A stretch of DNA of 64,000 nucleotides from Thozetella sp. PMI_491. Taxonomy: Eukaryota > Ascomycota > Sordariomycetes > Chaetosphaeriales > Chaetosphaeriaceae. The notes beneath the pieces are model-generated. The model searched no databases. It was not told where the DNA came from and saw only the letters and a list, made by a program, of their open reading frames with translations. Position numbers and translations under genes: made by a program. Positions 9,782 through 21,850 of the stretch are shown here, one piece after another. Within the stretch, counting starts at the first letter, position 1, and every line of letters begins with the position of its first letter. The stretch lies in the NCBI GenBank assembly GCA_021432635.1, contig MU270040.1, positions 132,323-196,322 on the forward strand. Direction: 5' to 3'.

Positions 9782-11083
9782 CCTGGTTGCGGGGCAACGT
9801 TCGTTCGATAGGCTCGCTCAAACTCAATCTCAAACTCAATCTCTCAGATTCGCCAGCGGCAGGGAAAGTGTGCTCGGCGACGGCGATGGCAAATGGCAGG
9901 TTTTGGAGCAGTTTTCAGGTGTAAAATAGCAAGACGTCGGCGTCGTGGAATTGGGGTCGGAGGGAGCCCTCTTTAGGGCTGCAGTCCAACGGTCGAAAGG
10001 CCTCGTCAGCTCAGACAAGTCCATTGAGCGCTCTGGGAGCATGCGTGGATGTGGCGCATTTCGGCCAATCCGGACGCCGCATCACCAATTCGTCTCCTGA
10101 GGGAGCGAGCCGACTGGTATCCTGGAGGGTGTGGGGGCCATTGGCTGTCTGTCGAGTCTGGCCATATAGCCTGACGCTAGACGACACTGGGGATGATGAA
10201 CCACGCGTTATCGGTCTCGTCGGATTGCGGCCCAGGGCTAGGGGAGACGTAAGGCGGCTTGGCGCAATCGCCCCCCTGCTGTAGCACCCAGGGACGGTTT
10301 ACCCCCGCGCGAGGGGCATAGCTCCGATGTGCCCCTTGAAGTTCGCATACTGAGCAATCACCATGCCCCTAGCCAAGCCCCGAGCAGACATAACAATCAC
10401 TCGTAGCACAGAGTTTGGTGCCGTGACTCAATAGGTGCCGATTCGTACCTTAGTCTACGTAGCATCTCGGTCCATGGATCTACGTCATCTTCGATCTGGC
10501 TGCCCCGGATCATAACTTCAGCCACCAGCCACCACGCGGCGGCCGCCTCTCCCCAGAGCCGTCTCCTTTTTGTCGCTCATTCAGGATGAATTGCGGCGCA
10601 GGGTGCCAGGGAGGTAAACGCCAACCTCTCCTTTGTTTACTCATGGCTTGTAGGGCGTCCTGGAGGAAGTGGCCCGCAAAGTCGGCAGCAAGCCCGGCCG
10701 GACACCTAGTGGAACCCCCGGCCCCCACGCGCTGCCCTAAGGGTCTAAGGCAATATGACAACGGCAGGGCGCGATAGTTTTACCCGTGCTCCTTTCGGTC
10801 GCAAAGTGTTGCCAACCGTCCGATGCACCGGCCCGGGAGCGTGGGCCTTCTCGGACATTCGACGGAACCGGGCCACTCTCGGAGCAGTAGCGTCAGTTTA
10901 GCGCCCGAGAGCCGCTCCATAACCCCTCAGCCGCGCATTCCACAGCCCGTAGCCGGCCGCATAAAGTCTATTGGACCCCGACTCCGGCACGAGAGCGGCT
11001 TCGTAGCGGTCTATCTCATCCCATACCCCGACGTCGTTCAATACCAGCTCCAGTCGCTCTTGCGCCGCCCGACCACATTCATC
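9782..11083. other. Intergenic, no gene seen
   Basis: About 1.3 kb between the divergent Cys-rich gene and the acetyltransferase gene. The acetyltransferase frame is open upstream to 10823, but the stretch before 11084 has no conserved character and is more likely 5' leader. Confidence 0.5.
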
Positions 11084-11812
11084 ATGGCCACAGCCTCTGA
11101 GCAGCATGCAGTGACCGACCCCAACTCAGGCCTCCTAGTCGGAGCGCCGATCGGTGGTCCCGCTGCCTCAGCCCCAGTTCACACAGAACTCAAGGGGCGC
11201 CTCATCACCATCGTGCCCGTTGACCCCGAAGCCCATAGCAAGGTACTCTTCGAGACCACCTCGTCGGGCCCCCAGAAGTACAAGCTCTGGCAGTACATGA
11301 TGGATGGACCCTGGGACACCTGGGAGGCATTCCACCAGAGTTTGGTCGCCAAGAAGGCTTCCACGGACCCGTTGTATTTTACAGTGGTCTCGAACGAGAC
11401 GGGGCAGCCGCTTGGGCTAACCAGCTACCTCAACATCCGGCCAGCCCACGGCGTAATCGAGGTGGGGAGCCTTCTGTTCTCTCCTGCCTTGCAGCGGACA
11501 TCCGGCGCGACCGAGGCCATGTATCTCATGATGAAGCACGCCTTCGAGGACCTGCACTACAGGCGGTACGAGTGGAAGGCCAACTCGCTGAACAAGCCCT
11601 CCCTCAAGGCGGCCGAGCGCCTGGGATTCGTGTACGAGGGCACCTTCCGCAACCACATGATTATCAAGGGCCACAACCGCGACACGACATGGTTCTCCAT
11701 CACGGACGCCGAGTGGCCGGAAAGGAAGCGCGCACTGGAGGAGTACCTGGGCGCTGAGAACTTCGACGAGAATGGACAGCAGCGCCAGCCGCTGCGCCGG
11801 AGAGAGGCATAA
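11084..11812 (+). CDS. GNAT-family N-acetyltransferase (RimJ/RimL type)
   Basis: A single exon of 242 residues from the ATG at 11084. I preferred this start because the in-frame sequence upstream (to 10823) is low-complexity and the family begins near here. The body shows the RimL-type layout: ELKGRLITIVPVDPEAH, an early strand; PLYFTVVSNETGQPLGLTSYLN, the central sheet; GVIEVGSLLFSPALQRTSGATEA, the acetyl-CoA pyrophosphate-binding turn; and YEWKANSLNKPSLKAAERLGF with EGTFRNHMIIKG near the end. These proteins transfer acetyl from acetyl-CoA to an amine of a peptide N-terminus or small molecule; the substrate cannot be read from sequence. It is probably cytosolic. It lies about 5.5 kb from the RiPP-like locus with two unrelated genes between, so a role there is only speculative. 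Confidence 0.9.
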   Translation: MATASEQHAVTDPNSGLLVGAPIGGPAASAPVHTELKGRLITIVPVDPEAHSKVLFETTSSGPQKYKLWQYMMDGPWDTWEAFHQSLVAKKASTDPLYFTVVSNETGQPLGLTSYLNIRPAHGVIEVGSLLFSPALQRTSGATEAMYLMMKHAFEDLHYRRYEWKANSLNKPSLKAAERLGFVYEGTFRNHMIIKGHNRDTTWFSITDAEWPERKRALEEYLGAENFDENGQQRQPLRRREA

Positions 11813-12241
11813 ACCGCTCGCCATGTCCCCAGGTTGGCCATGCAATTCCGTCTTTGTCAATATAGAGAGTATGAGCCGCCGCGAGTCGAGCTATTCATCG
11901 GCACGGCGCTATAGAAAATGGTGCATATGAATCTATTTTAGAGAGCAAATACACTACGCAAAATCATGACATAGCTATATCCCAGGTTTCCTGAGACCAG
12001 AATACCATGTAAATCACGAAGCGATCAATCTCCTCCGTTAAGCCGCGTAAATTAGGTCTTGAGTTTACGACATTATGATTATATATGTTGCTGTCAACAC
12101 TATACTCCTGCTTGATGGTATACATCTCCGCCGACGTCGGGTAGATCAAGTTCGACCGCCCCCTATAGCTTGGCGAGAAGAGATAGAAGTAGGTCATTAA
12201 GAACTACGAGAATCGGCTTCTTTGGCATGGCAGCTTGCAAA
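11813..12241. other. Intergenic between convergent genes
   Basis: AT-rich 3' flanks of the acetyltransferase and serine hydrolase genes. No coding signal is visible. Confidence 0.5.
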
Positions 12242-13881
12242 TCATACCTTGTCGAACCATACCATCATACTCTCATCCCCCTCGCTCGCGTCCGGCTTCA
12301 GGTTTATGCCCCATTTTCGAGCCTCACCGTCGCTTCCTAGGACGAATTGAGATCTGAATCCCGTTCGAATCCCCTTGTTTGGCTTTTCCAGACCCACCCA
12401 TCCAATAAAGAACTCACCAGATATGTGCTCCAGGTCGAGTGTAAAGTCGAGCAGCCGCCGGATGTCCGCGTGCAGAACCTCCTTTGTCCCCTCCGCCACA
12501 GGGAGACCATCTCTGGCCTGGACAAGTGTGAGCTCTATCGTCCGATAGCCCGGGTTGTGGTAAGAGCCGGCGTAGGCGGACAACGGCAAGGTCGAGGGCA
12601 GCGGAGGGTCAGGGATGGTGGGATAGAGGAAACTTCTGGTATTGAGATAAAAGTCCAAGCTCCGCTTCGCTCGCTCGTCCAGAACCGGCACCACATCTTG
12701 CCGCTGGTCTCCTGTCACCCCCAGGAAGTCGTCAAGGAGCCGTATCATTGCCGCGTCGTTCGCCTGATAGCCGTGGCTCGAATTCGTCAGGAGGGCTATA
12801 CCCCATTTCTCGTCCGGTAAGAAGACAACCTTGGACGAGTACCCGCTGATGCCACCGCTGTGCGAGATTAGACGCCGGCCGCGGTAGCTTGAGATGTTCC
12901 AGCCGAGTGCGTAGATCACCGTCGTCATGTGTTCATAGGGCGGGTCCTCTGAGATTGCTCGCGGCTTGAAGAGCTCGTCGTGTCGGGACTGCAGCAGTGG
13001 GAATTTCTTGTGGATGACGGCGTCTAGGTAGCGTGTCATGTCCCTGATCGACGAGATAAGGCCGCCACCACCGACGAGCGGATAATCGTGCGCCCAAGAT
13101 GCTTCGAGCAGCTCGTTACTCAGTGGATCCCAGCTGTAGCCCGTTGCGAGGCCGTTGGGCGCTGCGACGGCGTCCTGGCGCTTGACAAAGGTTGAGACCA
13201 TACCCAGGGGGTCCCAGATGTACTTGTGGTGCGACTCGGCGATCTCTTGCCCGCTCAGCGCCTCGATGACGTGCTGGATCACCATGTACCCCATGTTGAG
13301 ATACTGATGCTTTTCGCGCAGCTCGGCGGTCATGGCTAGGTGTCGCATCGAGCGAATGGCATCGCGGAGGGTATACCCCTCGCCGCCATAGTTCAAGTTG
13401 TGGTCCCCGACACCGAGCAGATGGCCGAGGGCGTCGCCCAAGGTGGCATGGGCAGTCGCGTAGGCATCGGGAAGGACGAAATCATCCGGGATGATGGATG
13501 CAATCTTGCTCTGCAGGGTGATGGGTTCCGCCTCTGGGTTAGACACCTTGCGCTCCTCGAGGAGAGAGAGGAGGCTGGTCGCGGTGAAGGACTTGGTCAC
13601 CGATGCGATGTAGTGCAGGGTGTCTTCCGTCACCTCTACGTCCGGCAGACTGGCATGTCCCTGAACCTGGCGAGCTGTCAGCGAGCTGTCGGCTCTCGTG
13701 GGGGGGAGAGAGGATTACTCACGTGGATGAACTGCTCGTTACCGTCGACGATCCCGATGCTCATGCTAGGGACATGGAAATGTTCGGCGAGGTAGTCCAG
13801 GTGCGCCTTGAAGTCATCGGTGAACGGAGTTTTGGGCACCCGTTGCGGCTCTGCCTGGCTGGGCAGTGTGTCGGAGGGCAT
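12242..13881 (-). CDS. Beta-lactamase-like (class C/PBP-type) serine hydrolase
   Basis: Exon 1 is 13723-13881 and exon 2 is 12242-13660, giving 525 residues. The ATG at 13881 is the first in frame. The catalytic set of the beta-lactamase/transpeptidase fold is present: SVTK at about residues 73-76 (SxxK, nucleophile Ser73), YLN in QYLNMGYMVIQ (YxN) and HSGG in SHSGGISGYSSKV (HxG, the KTG equivalent). The C-terminal ~150 residues resemble the extra domain of fungal members (SAYAGSYHNPGYRTIEL). No signal peptide is seen, so it is likely cytosolic. Fungal relatives hydrolyse esters or amides, or transfer acyl groups in polyketide pathways (LovD-like). The substrate is unknown. The gene is convergent with the acetyltransferase. 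Confidence 0.9.
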
Positions 13882-13911
13882 CTTGCACGGTCTCCCTGGC
13901 TGCTCTCCTTG

Positions 13912-13956
13912 CTTCAACTACTTCAACTACTTCAATTACCTCAACTACTTCAACTA
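13912..13956. repeat. Five-copy 9-base tandem repeat
   Basis: Units are cttcaacta, cttcaacta, cttcaatta, cctcaacta and cttcaacta. The array ends about 30 bases upstream of the serine hydrolase ATG, so it probably lies in the 5' leader, where it may vary in copy number. Confidence 0.8.
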
Positions 13957-14324
13957 GAAAGTGAATGGAGCACAATACGATGCGTATGCTGAGAAGTGAC
14001 TACCTCACCTACTTAAAAGGCTCTGGCAGACAGGAACTGTGCCTTGCCGCTTTACGCATGCTGCGTGGACCTTTTACGCAAGTGGCGAGTTCGGCATTCG
14101 GCTGTAATGGGCTAGTGCTCTATCTTTTGCATCGAGTATAGCGGAACTACCTGAGCCTCAAGCCGTAATGCTAGATAAATTGGTGACATTGGATCTCAGA
14201 ATCTTACTGTTCTTAGCTAGAGCGAGCGGTAGTTACAGCTGCCTGATTGCTCTTGCGCTGTCCATTGCGCGGAGCACACGCATGGCGGGTGCGAATGCGC
14301 GCCTGGCCTCTTTTCCCTTTGTGA
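13957..14324. other. Intergenic, promoter of the serine hydrolase
   Basis: About 370 bases with no coding signal between the hydrolase start and the end of the DUF3237 gene. Confidence 0.5.
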
Positions 14325-15036
14325 TCATAGATGGGGTTCCGGGGAGCCGATCTGCCACACTTCGATCTTGACGCTCTTCATGTCTTGGGCCGGGTACAGG
14401 ATCCCCACAGCCACGATGTTGTTCAGCCAATAGTACTCGTGGCTGCCCGTTTCAAATACCACGCGCAGGTGGCATTTCTTGTCCTCCTGGGCAACGCCGT
14501 TGGTCTGGATGAAGATGTGGGCGCCGTCCGATGTCTCGAGCTGGTAGCGCGTGTCGGGCGCAAATGTCCGGTTGCTGTCCATCAGAGCCCAATCGGCACC
14601 CATGGAGAGGATCTTGCCTGCGCGGCAGCCGCGTCAGCAAGAGCCAACTAACAGTCGCAGGCCGCTGCGTGCGGCCGGCACGGCAAAAGTGGATTACGGC
14701 GGACAAAGCCGCAAGCACGGGCCCCTGTAAACTCCGCCCGGCCCGGGAGGAGGGAGCGGCACGCGGGTGTCGTGGCCGGCGACGGCGCCGGCGGATGGTT
14801 CACTAGCGGGGAGGGGGCCAGGGACCTGGCACGGGAAAGCAGGGCCGACATACGCAAATTTGCTTACCTGAGAGCTTGGGCCCAGCAAACGTCCCGCCGG
14901 TAATGGGGATCACAGTCCTCTGGCCCTTCGGCCCTGGGCCAACGTTGATGGGGGTGCCGAGGGTGGCATTGCAGGTGTAGAGCCAAGAGAAGGTGGGCGG
15001 CTTGGGAGGCGGCGTGGTTGCATCGGAGTCGGCCAT
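14325..15036 (-). CDS. DUF3237 domain protein, cytosolic form
   Basis: Exon 1 is 14868-15036 and exon 2 is 14325-14617, joined in frame (TCA G|GC AAG) to 153 residues. The intron is long for this window (250 bases) and GC-rich. The protein is a single DUF3237 domain, a small beta-barrel family found in bacteria and fungi with no firmly assigned activity. Diagnostic stretches are FSWLYTCNATLGTPINVGPG, ITGGTFAGPKLSGKILSMGADW, YQLETSDGAHIFIQTNG and LRVVFETGSHEYYWLNNIVAVG. The N-terminus (MADSDATTPPPKPP) is not a signal peptide, unlike the paralogue at 37900-38484, so this copy should be cytosolic. The two share the central motif order. Confidence 0.88.
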
Positions 15037-16212
15037 CTCTCACCAGAGGGGCAGTTGGGACTGCGGAAGGAGCAAATCAACGGTGCGATGGCTCTTTGGA
15101 GTCTTGGCTGGTAGGCAAGCGCTGAGCCGAGACCTCGGCGCAATTAGTGGAATTAGTGGCAGCAGCAGAAGCACACACAAGCATTGGCCAACGGCTCTTG
15201 GCCCGTGGGAGAAGCGTCGGCAAGATTGCACTTTGGGCAAAATATTTATAATTTTTACATTTAAGGCACTTTTTGCGGGCAGGCGGGCCCGACCGAAAGC
15301 TGGGTCCCTCCGAGCGACCTGCTCTTCCGGGCGTAACGCCTGTGGAGCTGCTCCACCCTTTGGGCTCCTTGTGCGGACGCCAGAGCAGGCGATGGACCCA
15401 GAAAAAAAAATAGCAACCGAATACACACACTCTTAGCAGACGCCTGCATTCAGATGATGATTCCCCTGGCAGCGCCGCCTAGTCTCTTCTTAGGATTATA
15501 CTTTTGCTCTTTGGGGTACGCGCTGGGCTCTGATACCCTCGGGAAGTTTTTAGCATAATTTGCCAACCCTGAAACGCAGCGTGGTTGAACAAAAGTTGGT
15601 CTCTGTTATTTAGTGTTTTGCGTTTTTTGGCGTACCTGCTCATTACCTGATTTTACCCCCTGTTCACAAGCCGAACGCCACCCACCGCTGCGGGGAGACA
15701 GGCTGGCCACCCTGGCGCGCTTAGGGGGCGGACATGGGGGGCTTTGCGTTGGAGCTCCTATGCTACTAGGCAGTTGTGCACCTACCCAGACGTTACCAAA
15801 GCTCCCCAGGGGGGTTCCCGTGGTCTGTAGTCTGCGGGGTTTGCGCCACAAGCCGCCCTGATTGGATATCAACGGATAACAATGCGGGGAACCGTCGACA
15901 CGAAACGTGGTGCAGGGGTGCTCGCCAGACCTCTCGTGCTCCTGAGCTCCTGAGCCTTCAGCCTCGAGATGGGTGGCGAGAGCATGCACGTACGATTAGG
16001 AAGTCAAGAGAAATGCAAAGCCGCCGTTACGCAGACGCATTGATTCATCTCGGCGCAGCGAATGAATTTGGCATGGGAATCTATGGTATCAAGAATGCTA
16101 GACCAATTACAAAACCTAAGCAAAGCTCTGCAGTTGGCACCTTATCTGCCAAGGAAGCCAAGGCATGCGTGGCCACCTTGGCATTGGTTCTGCCACCCAC
16201 TCTCCTCGTTTC
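15037..16212. other. Intergenic, no gene seen
   Basis: About 1.2 kb between DUF3237 and the 3' end of the permease. An open minus-strand frame at 15606-15989 has no signal peptide, domain or repeat and is not called. Confidence 0.5.
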
Positions 16213-18297
16213 TTAGACGAAGATGGTGTGGAACAACCGCTTCCAGGCGGGCATGGCGGCGAGCTGAGCGCGGTACTCGTTGATCTCGTCCCAGGGCAGC
16301 TCACGGCGGTCCAGGTCGACGTCGATCTGCTCAATCTTGAGCCAGCCGGTGCGCTTCCACGCGTAGCCGATGGCCCAGAAGGCCAAGACGATGGGCATGG
16401 CCAAGTACACCTTGAAGAAGTCCTCGGCGGTGGCGACGTCCTTGCCAATGGGCGAGACGGCAACGTAGAACTGGGCGACCAGCACAACGGCGTTGAGGAA
16501 CAGACCGAGCCAGCTTCCATAGACGCCGCCGATAGCCCTGAACGGAATCTCATCAAGGGTGTGGCCGTGGTACTTCCACGCAGCGCGGAAGCGGATGTGG
16601 GCAAGGCAGATACTGCCCCAGGTGAACGAGGCGGCGAGACCAGAGAGCGAGAGGAGCCAGTCGAAGACGACGGGACCGCTGGCGGCGAGCGAGACGTAGG
16701 CAATAAAGCCGAAGGCGATGGTGAAGACGACGCTCGGGAGAGGACGGCCGGACCGGTCGATGTAGCTGAAGAGCTTGGGGGCATAGCCGGTCTGGGCCAT
16801 GGCCGTGAGGGTACGCGACGAACCGTAGACAGCCGACACGCCGATGGACAGGACCGACACCAGGATGATGACGTTCATGAACGAGTCGAAGCCGGTCAGG
16901 CCGGCGTACTTGCCGACCAGGACGAAGGGGGAGGTGTTAGAGTCACCGTACGGATTGTCGCTGTTGAGCAGGTTCTGGTCGTCGGATGAGATGAGTAGAC
17001 CGACGAAGAAAAGACCCAAGATGTAGAAGCTGCAGGCACGAAGCATTAGCGTGAGATCGAGATCGATCGAGATCGAGAGCGAACGCGGCCAAGTGAAGCG
17101 AACGAAAAGCCAAGAGTAGTCAAGACCAGCCAAGCGAAGTCAAGACCAGCCAAGAGGAGCCAAGGTGGCCAAGAGCGGTCATGGTAGGCGAGAGTACGCT
17201 ACCAGCTCTGGGACCGACGTCAAAACGATGGCAAGAAGCATGTACTTACAGGGTGATACGCCAGAAGACCTGCTTGATGGCGCCGGGGAGGGCCCTCACG
17301 GGGTTTCTGGCCTCGGCAGCAGCCAGACCAACCAGCTCGGTTCCGCTGAAGGAGAAGGCGGCCGTGACGAAGATGGAGCAGAATCCCTTGAAGCCGTTGT
17401 TGAAGGCGCCTGGCTCGTACCAGAGGCGGGCGCCCCAGTAGTGGTCGTATCGACCACCAGCGGGGCCGCCACCGAGCACCAGAACGAAGGCGATGATCAT
17501 GAAGACTACCGTCGCTCCAAGCTTGAGGACGGCAGCCCAGAACTCTTCTTCGGCATAGCCTAGGGCACCGAAAATGTTGACGACAATGATGGCGCCCAAG
17601 AATATGGTGATCCAGGCGGCTGGAGGTCGTCAGCGATCAAAGGTAAATATGCTGCGCCACGACTCCCATGGTAATGGGGCTCAAGGCGTTCGGGGCATCC
17701 AGAGGACTCACCGACGGTAATCTCATGATTCCAGTACGTTACGGTGAAGGAACAGACGGTCAATTCCAGAGGTAACACGGCGAGCCACTGCATGACGTAG
17801 TTCCAGCCCATGGCGAAGCCCCAGGACGGGTCGATGAAGCGAGACGAGTACGTGTAGAAACCACCAGAGACAGGATACATGACGGCGAGCTCGCCGAGGG
17901 CGTAGACAGTGTTGAACATCATGACACCGATGATCATGAAGTCAATTAGCACGAAGCCGGGGCCGCCCTTGTGGAAGGCGCTACCCGAACCGACAAAGAA
18001 ACCGGCACCGATGGAGCCACCAATGGCGATCATGTGGAGGTGGCGAGCCTTCATGGGGCGCTCGAGCTCAACAATGCCACTCCCATAGTGACGCTTGGTG
18101 AACGACTTGAAGTTGAGGCCGTTGCGCGTCATCCAGCTGTCCCCCTCGTGGTAGGCTTCCGAGGACATGATCTCCCCGCCTACGGTGTTGTTGTACGAGG
18201 GGAGGCCGGCCGCACCCTTCTCGTGGTCGAGGGCGGCGGCACCCTTCTCGTGGTCGATGGCGGCGCCCGAATCGGACGCCTTCTCGGTCGACGACAT
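16213..18297 (-). CDS. Amino-acid permease, YAT family (APC superfamily)
   Basis: Exons 17712-18297, 17250-17619 and 16213-17029 join in frame to 590 residues. The ATG at 18297 is the first in-frame ATG. The hydrophilic N-terminus includes two copies of DHEKGAA. The APC signature follows: HLHMIAIGGSIGAGFFVGSG (TM1), then VLIDFMIIGVMMFNTVYALGE, FIDPSWGFAMGWNYVMQW and GFCSIFVTAAFSFSGTELVG, with about 12 hydrophobic segments in total. The C-terminus KRLFHTIFV is usual for the family. Length suits fungal general amino-acid permeases (GAP/INDA1 type), which carry amino acids with protons across the plasma membrane. The exact specificity is not visible. Intron 2 (220 bases) is unusually long and carries internal short repeats. 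Confidence 0.95.
17030..17249 (-). repeat. Intron with short direct repeats in the permease gene
   Basis: The 220-base second intron contains clustered gatcgagatcg-type units at about 17052-17080 and two copies of caagaccagccaag at about 17120-17155. It is the longer of the permease's two introns (the first is 92 bases). The boundaries are a GTAAGT donor and a CTGCAG acceptor. Confidence 0.6.
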
Positions 18298-21200
18298 GAT
18301 GGGCAACCAAGAGGTGGAAGGGGAAGGGAAGGGAGCCTGTCAACGTTCTGGTCTCCTAGGCGAGCAAGCAAAGTCTCAAGAGAGAGAGCAACAGAGTAGT
18401 TAGGAACGCGGGAGGACGGTACGACACGAGGAGGGGCGTGGGAGTTCAATTTATTACTGTCGCAGATCGAGCTCTGAGCTCCAGTGCTGCTGTGGAGGAT
18501 CGAGCGGGAAGCTCGATCGTTCGGGCAAGCAACTAACAAAAGTCGATGACCAGGGTGTCCCGGCACGCCTGCGAGCGTGGCGGCACCCACAAGAGCAGGG
18601 GGTCGCCGGGTGGGTGGGTTCTTGCAGATCGAGGACTAATCCTCGTGTGGCCGTAAACGTAATTTGTACCCTTCTCTGCATGGAAGCAGGCCGTTGATTC
18701 GTCGCGAGAGGGGGGCGGGGGATGAGGTGGGTGCGGGAAAGGGGCAGCGGATACGGAAGGCGGAACGTAGCTAAGCCTGCCCGGGTCCTTCTTGCAGTCT
18801 TGCGGTCTTCCTTGGAGCTGTGTGTTTGACCCCCTACCCAGGTAGACGAGACAGCAGACGTCGGGCTTGCAGTGCTGGACTGGGACAGATTGGGATAGAC
18901 CGGTATAGGCCGGGACATGTCTTGTTAGGTAGTGTCTCGTTCGGCAGACGGGGGTGTGCGCTACCGCTGTAGGTACTCTGTACCGGGGGCGGCAATAACA
19001 TGCAGGCGTCGGTACTACTACTGTACATAGCTGCATAGGACGGAAGAGGGTGGAGAGAAGCGAAAAGGAAGGAAGGAGGGGAGGGGGGTGTGGCGGTCCT
19101 GTCGAGTCGTTCCGTCTACGTGAAAACGGGGCATGGCCGAAAGCATTGACTGATAAGGCCGAGGTGTGTGAGCCTGTGGGTGGTCTTTCAACCTGGCAAA
19201 GCCTAGCTAGCCTGCCTGGCCCTCGCAGTGAGCCGTAGAAAGTCATCCAAAGCACCAATCAACCGTGCGGAGAAGCGACGCCGATCCGCGACCTGGCACT
19301 GGCTTTCTTGGTCTCGAGACCTGCACCAGCGGTCGGGCTCGCCTCCCCCAGCCGTAGGTTTTGCTGCTCGTAACTAAAACCCGGGGGAAGCTGGCCGTGA
19401 CCAATCGCCTCAATTTCTATTTGTAACGGAATGCCATATCGTGCCTGCCTCCGCAACCTGGCGTCTGGGGAACTGGAGACTGTCACGAGTCGGTCTGGTC
19501 CGGGAGCCACTGTCGTCTAGGTCGCGCCCCACCGCCGAGCCCACGCCATAGCAAAAAGCACGCAGCGCAACGTCGGATCATAGATCGGGCCACCGTTTCG
19601 GTTATTATCCATCAATTCGGCCTCGGTCACGGTTGGGGGCGGGGGCGGGCGTGTATTACATACGAGATCGAAACAAGAGTCAGAGGTGAGAGGTGTGAAA
19701 AAAGCGCACTGTCCCTTAGCCGATGAGCCTGTTTTGCACTCGCCGGCCCCCTTTAGCGACACTTAGCGACAGGACCCTGTGGCCCGCGGTGCTCTTAGTA
19801 CCATACAAGCCACTGTATGTTGCAAGAGACGGCCCGAGTCCCCACCGACGTCATTGGGGAACCTCCCTGTTTGCCTTGCGCTCGCGAATCATGCTCCCGG
19901 CGTTTTGGGTATTGGCGCAATGGACGACGGCGACCACGGACGACCACGACGACGCCCGTCGGTCGTGGCTTTACGCCCCCTCTCACCCTCCCTGGGCACG
20001 GTGCGGTTGGCGCTCGTGGGCGTCTGCACAATCGAGGTTGCTCGGCAATACGGGCGTCGAGAGGCTCCCTAGCGCAAATAGGAGATTTTTTGTTTCGGGC
20101 AGGTTCATGTCAGCTTTCCCAGCTTTTCCTTTTGCGAATCTGCCAACGTCGTCCCCTCCCAGGTCAATGGCGTGGGTGGCGTGTCTCTAGCGTCCATGTG
20201 GCCATGCAGCCTCCACCCCTCCCCGATGACCTAGTGCTTAGCGTCAAAACGGCACTCCCACCCATGAACCAACCAGCGCCGACGCCTCCCAAAGGCTCCA
20301 AGGGCTGCTTCGATGAGAGCTTCTTTTATCCACCCTTATCAGCACGGGTAGAAAAAAAATCCGCTGGCATGCTAGGGCGATCGATCATTACTTCATTAAA
20401 ATGTCTCTTATCTTTTCGACCGGCGAGTTGATCGGCGCGAAACCTGTTTCGTCATGCGGCATCCGTCCCGGCCGACGTTTTAGCATACTAACGGCACTTG
20501 CCAAGAGCCGCAATATTGTACATACGCTTAAGGACATGACATAGGTCCCTGGTTCGTGACAAGTCTGCATCGCCCGCGCGGAGCGCGGAAAGGTGGGCGA
20601 ACTGCCAAGGCCCGCTGGGCCGATTTGCTGCTGGTTGCGCTGGCTGGCAAATGGCGCACGTAGCACTTGAGGAACGGCCCACGGACACAAGATGGGAGAA
20701 ACCACGCACACACAACCCAGCGACGAGCTCAACCAGAACGGGCACCGAAGTACCCTACTGTTTGCGGCTTCCCCGACTGCCATCTGGGACCGGGAGTGGT
20801 GCCTTCAGGGACCGCATAATGTGGGGAACTACCGGTCGAAGGGGGGACTTGGGGCGCTCTGTGAACACTCACAGGCTGAGGATGGGATCCGCCTGCTAGA
20901 GGCATACCCGCCGTCGACATCGTCTCTCACGCGACACTATTCAGGGCTGATCGCTAGGGCCATCCGCGAGAGCTTGACCGACATCCTCCTTGGCTAGACT
21001 CAACACTTCGAGTCAGCCCATGAAACCCGCCTCACAGGCCACGCAATTTCACATGGGATGCGCCATGCATACTGCGCGAGTCCGTGAGACGGGCAGCCAT
21101 GGGAATCAGTCGTCACGAGGCTGCACGCCGCACCGGGGGTTCGGCGCTTGGCACATTCACTACCTAGTACATCTGCATAGTCCGGCACCCCGCAGCGGCT

Positions 21201-21850
21201 TAGTGTCTCTTCCTCTTGTGCTGTGCCCCCAGGGGCCCAGGCGGTTTCCCGGCCACTAAGCTTTTCAGCGTTAGGACGCAGGCAGCTTTTGTGCTTCGTG
21301 CCGCTCGTTCAATAGAGCTCTAGTACTCCGAAAGTCCTGAGAATTTTCTCCACCCAAGCTTAGGTCGGCATTGGCGCCCCAGCTGACATGACGGTTCGGG
21401 CCTTGGTGTACAGTGTATGGCCCTCTGAGGCGAAGACACTGAAAAGGACAGAGCGATACGCTGGAATAGAGGTAAGGCGGGCCACCGACGACGCTGGTCA
21501 GCCGAGATTAAAAAAAAAAAAAAAGGATTGGCCCCCATCCCGGCCCGCAAGGTAGAATCACGTTTTTCCCGCTCCCAGCCGAGAGCCCGGCGGGGCTTAA
21601 GCGCTGTAATTGGCGCGACCTGAGACTGTCTCGCTGAGCCGCTGCCACGAGACCCTGTCTCATCCCAGACTGCTCAATATAGCTCCTTTGATTCACCACA
21701 ATCGCCTGGTCTCAACTGCATGTCTATCCATCCTGCATGTACACAACTTCCCCCACGCTCACCGCCTTGCACCTTTCTGGTTAGCTCCCACTCCCTTCGC
21801 TCATCCCCCCCCATCAGCCTCGGCGACCCCGGCCCCGATTGATCGGCAGA
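18298..21850. other. Long gene-poor stretch, no supported gene
   Basis: About 3.5 kb holding the 5' flank of the permease and the promoter of the DUF4267 gene. Open frames of up to 241 codons occur on both strands but are Pro/Ser/Arg-rich with no domain, signal or splice logic, as expected in GC-rich noncoding DNA. A run of 15 A lies at 21510-21524. Confidence 0.5.

Noticed and set aside
16165..16989. 274-codon plus frame inside the permease
   Set aside because: It is the antisense shadow of exon 3 of the permease, rich in Gly, Asp and Val as such shadows are.
18533..19258. 241-codon minus frame in the permease 5' flank
   Set aside because: Pro/Ser/Arg-rich, no start context, no domain and no splicing; it fits chance open reading.
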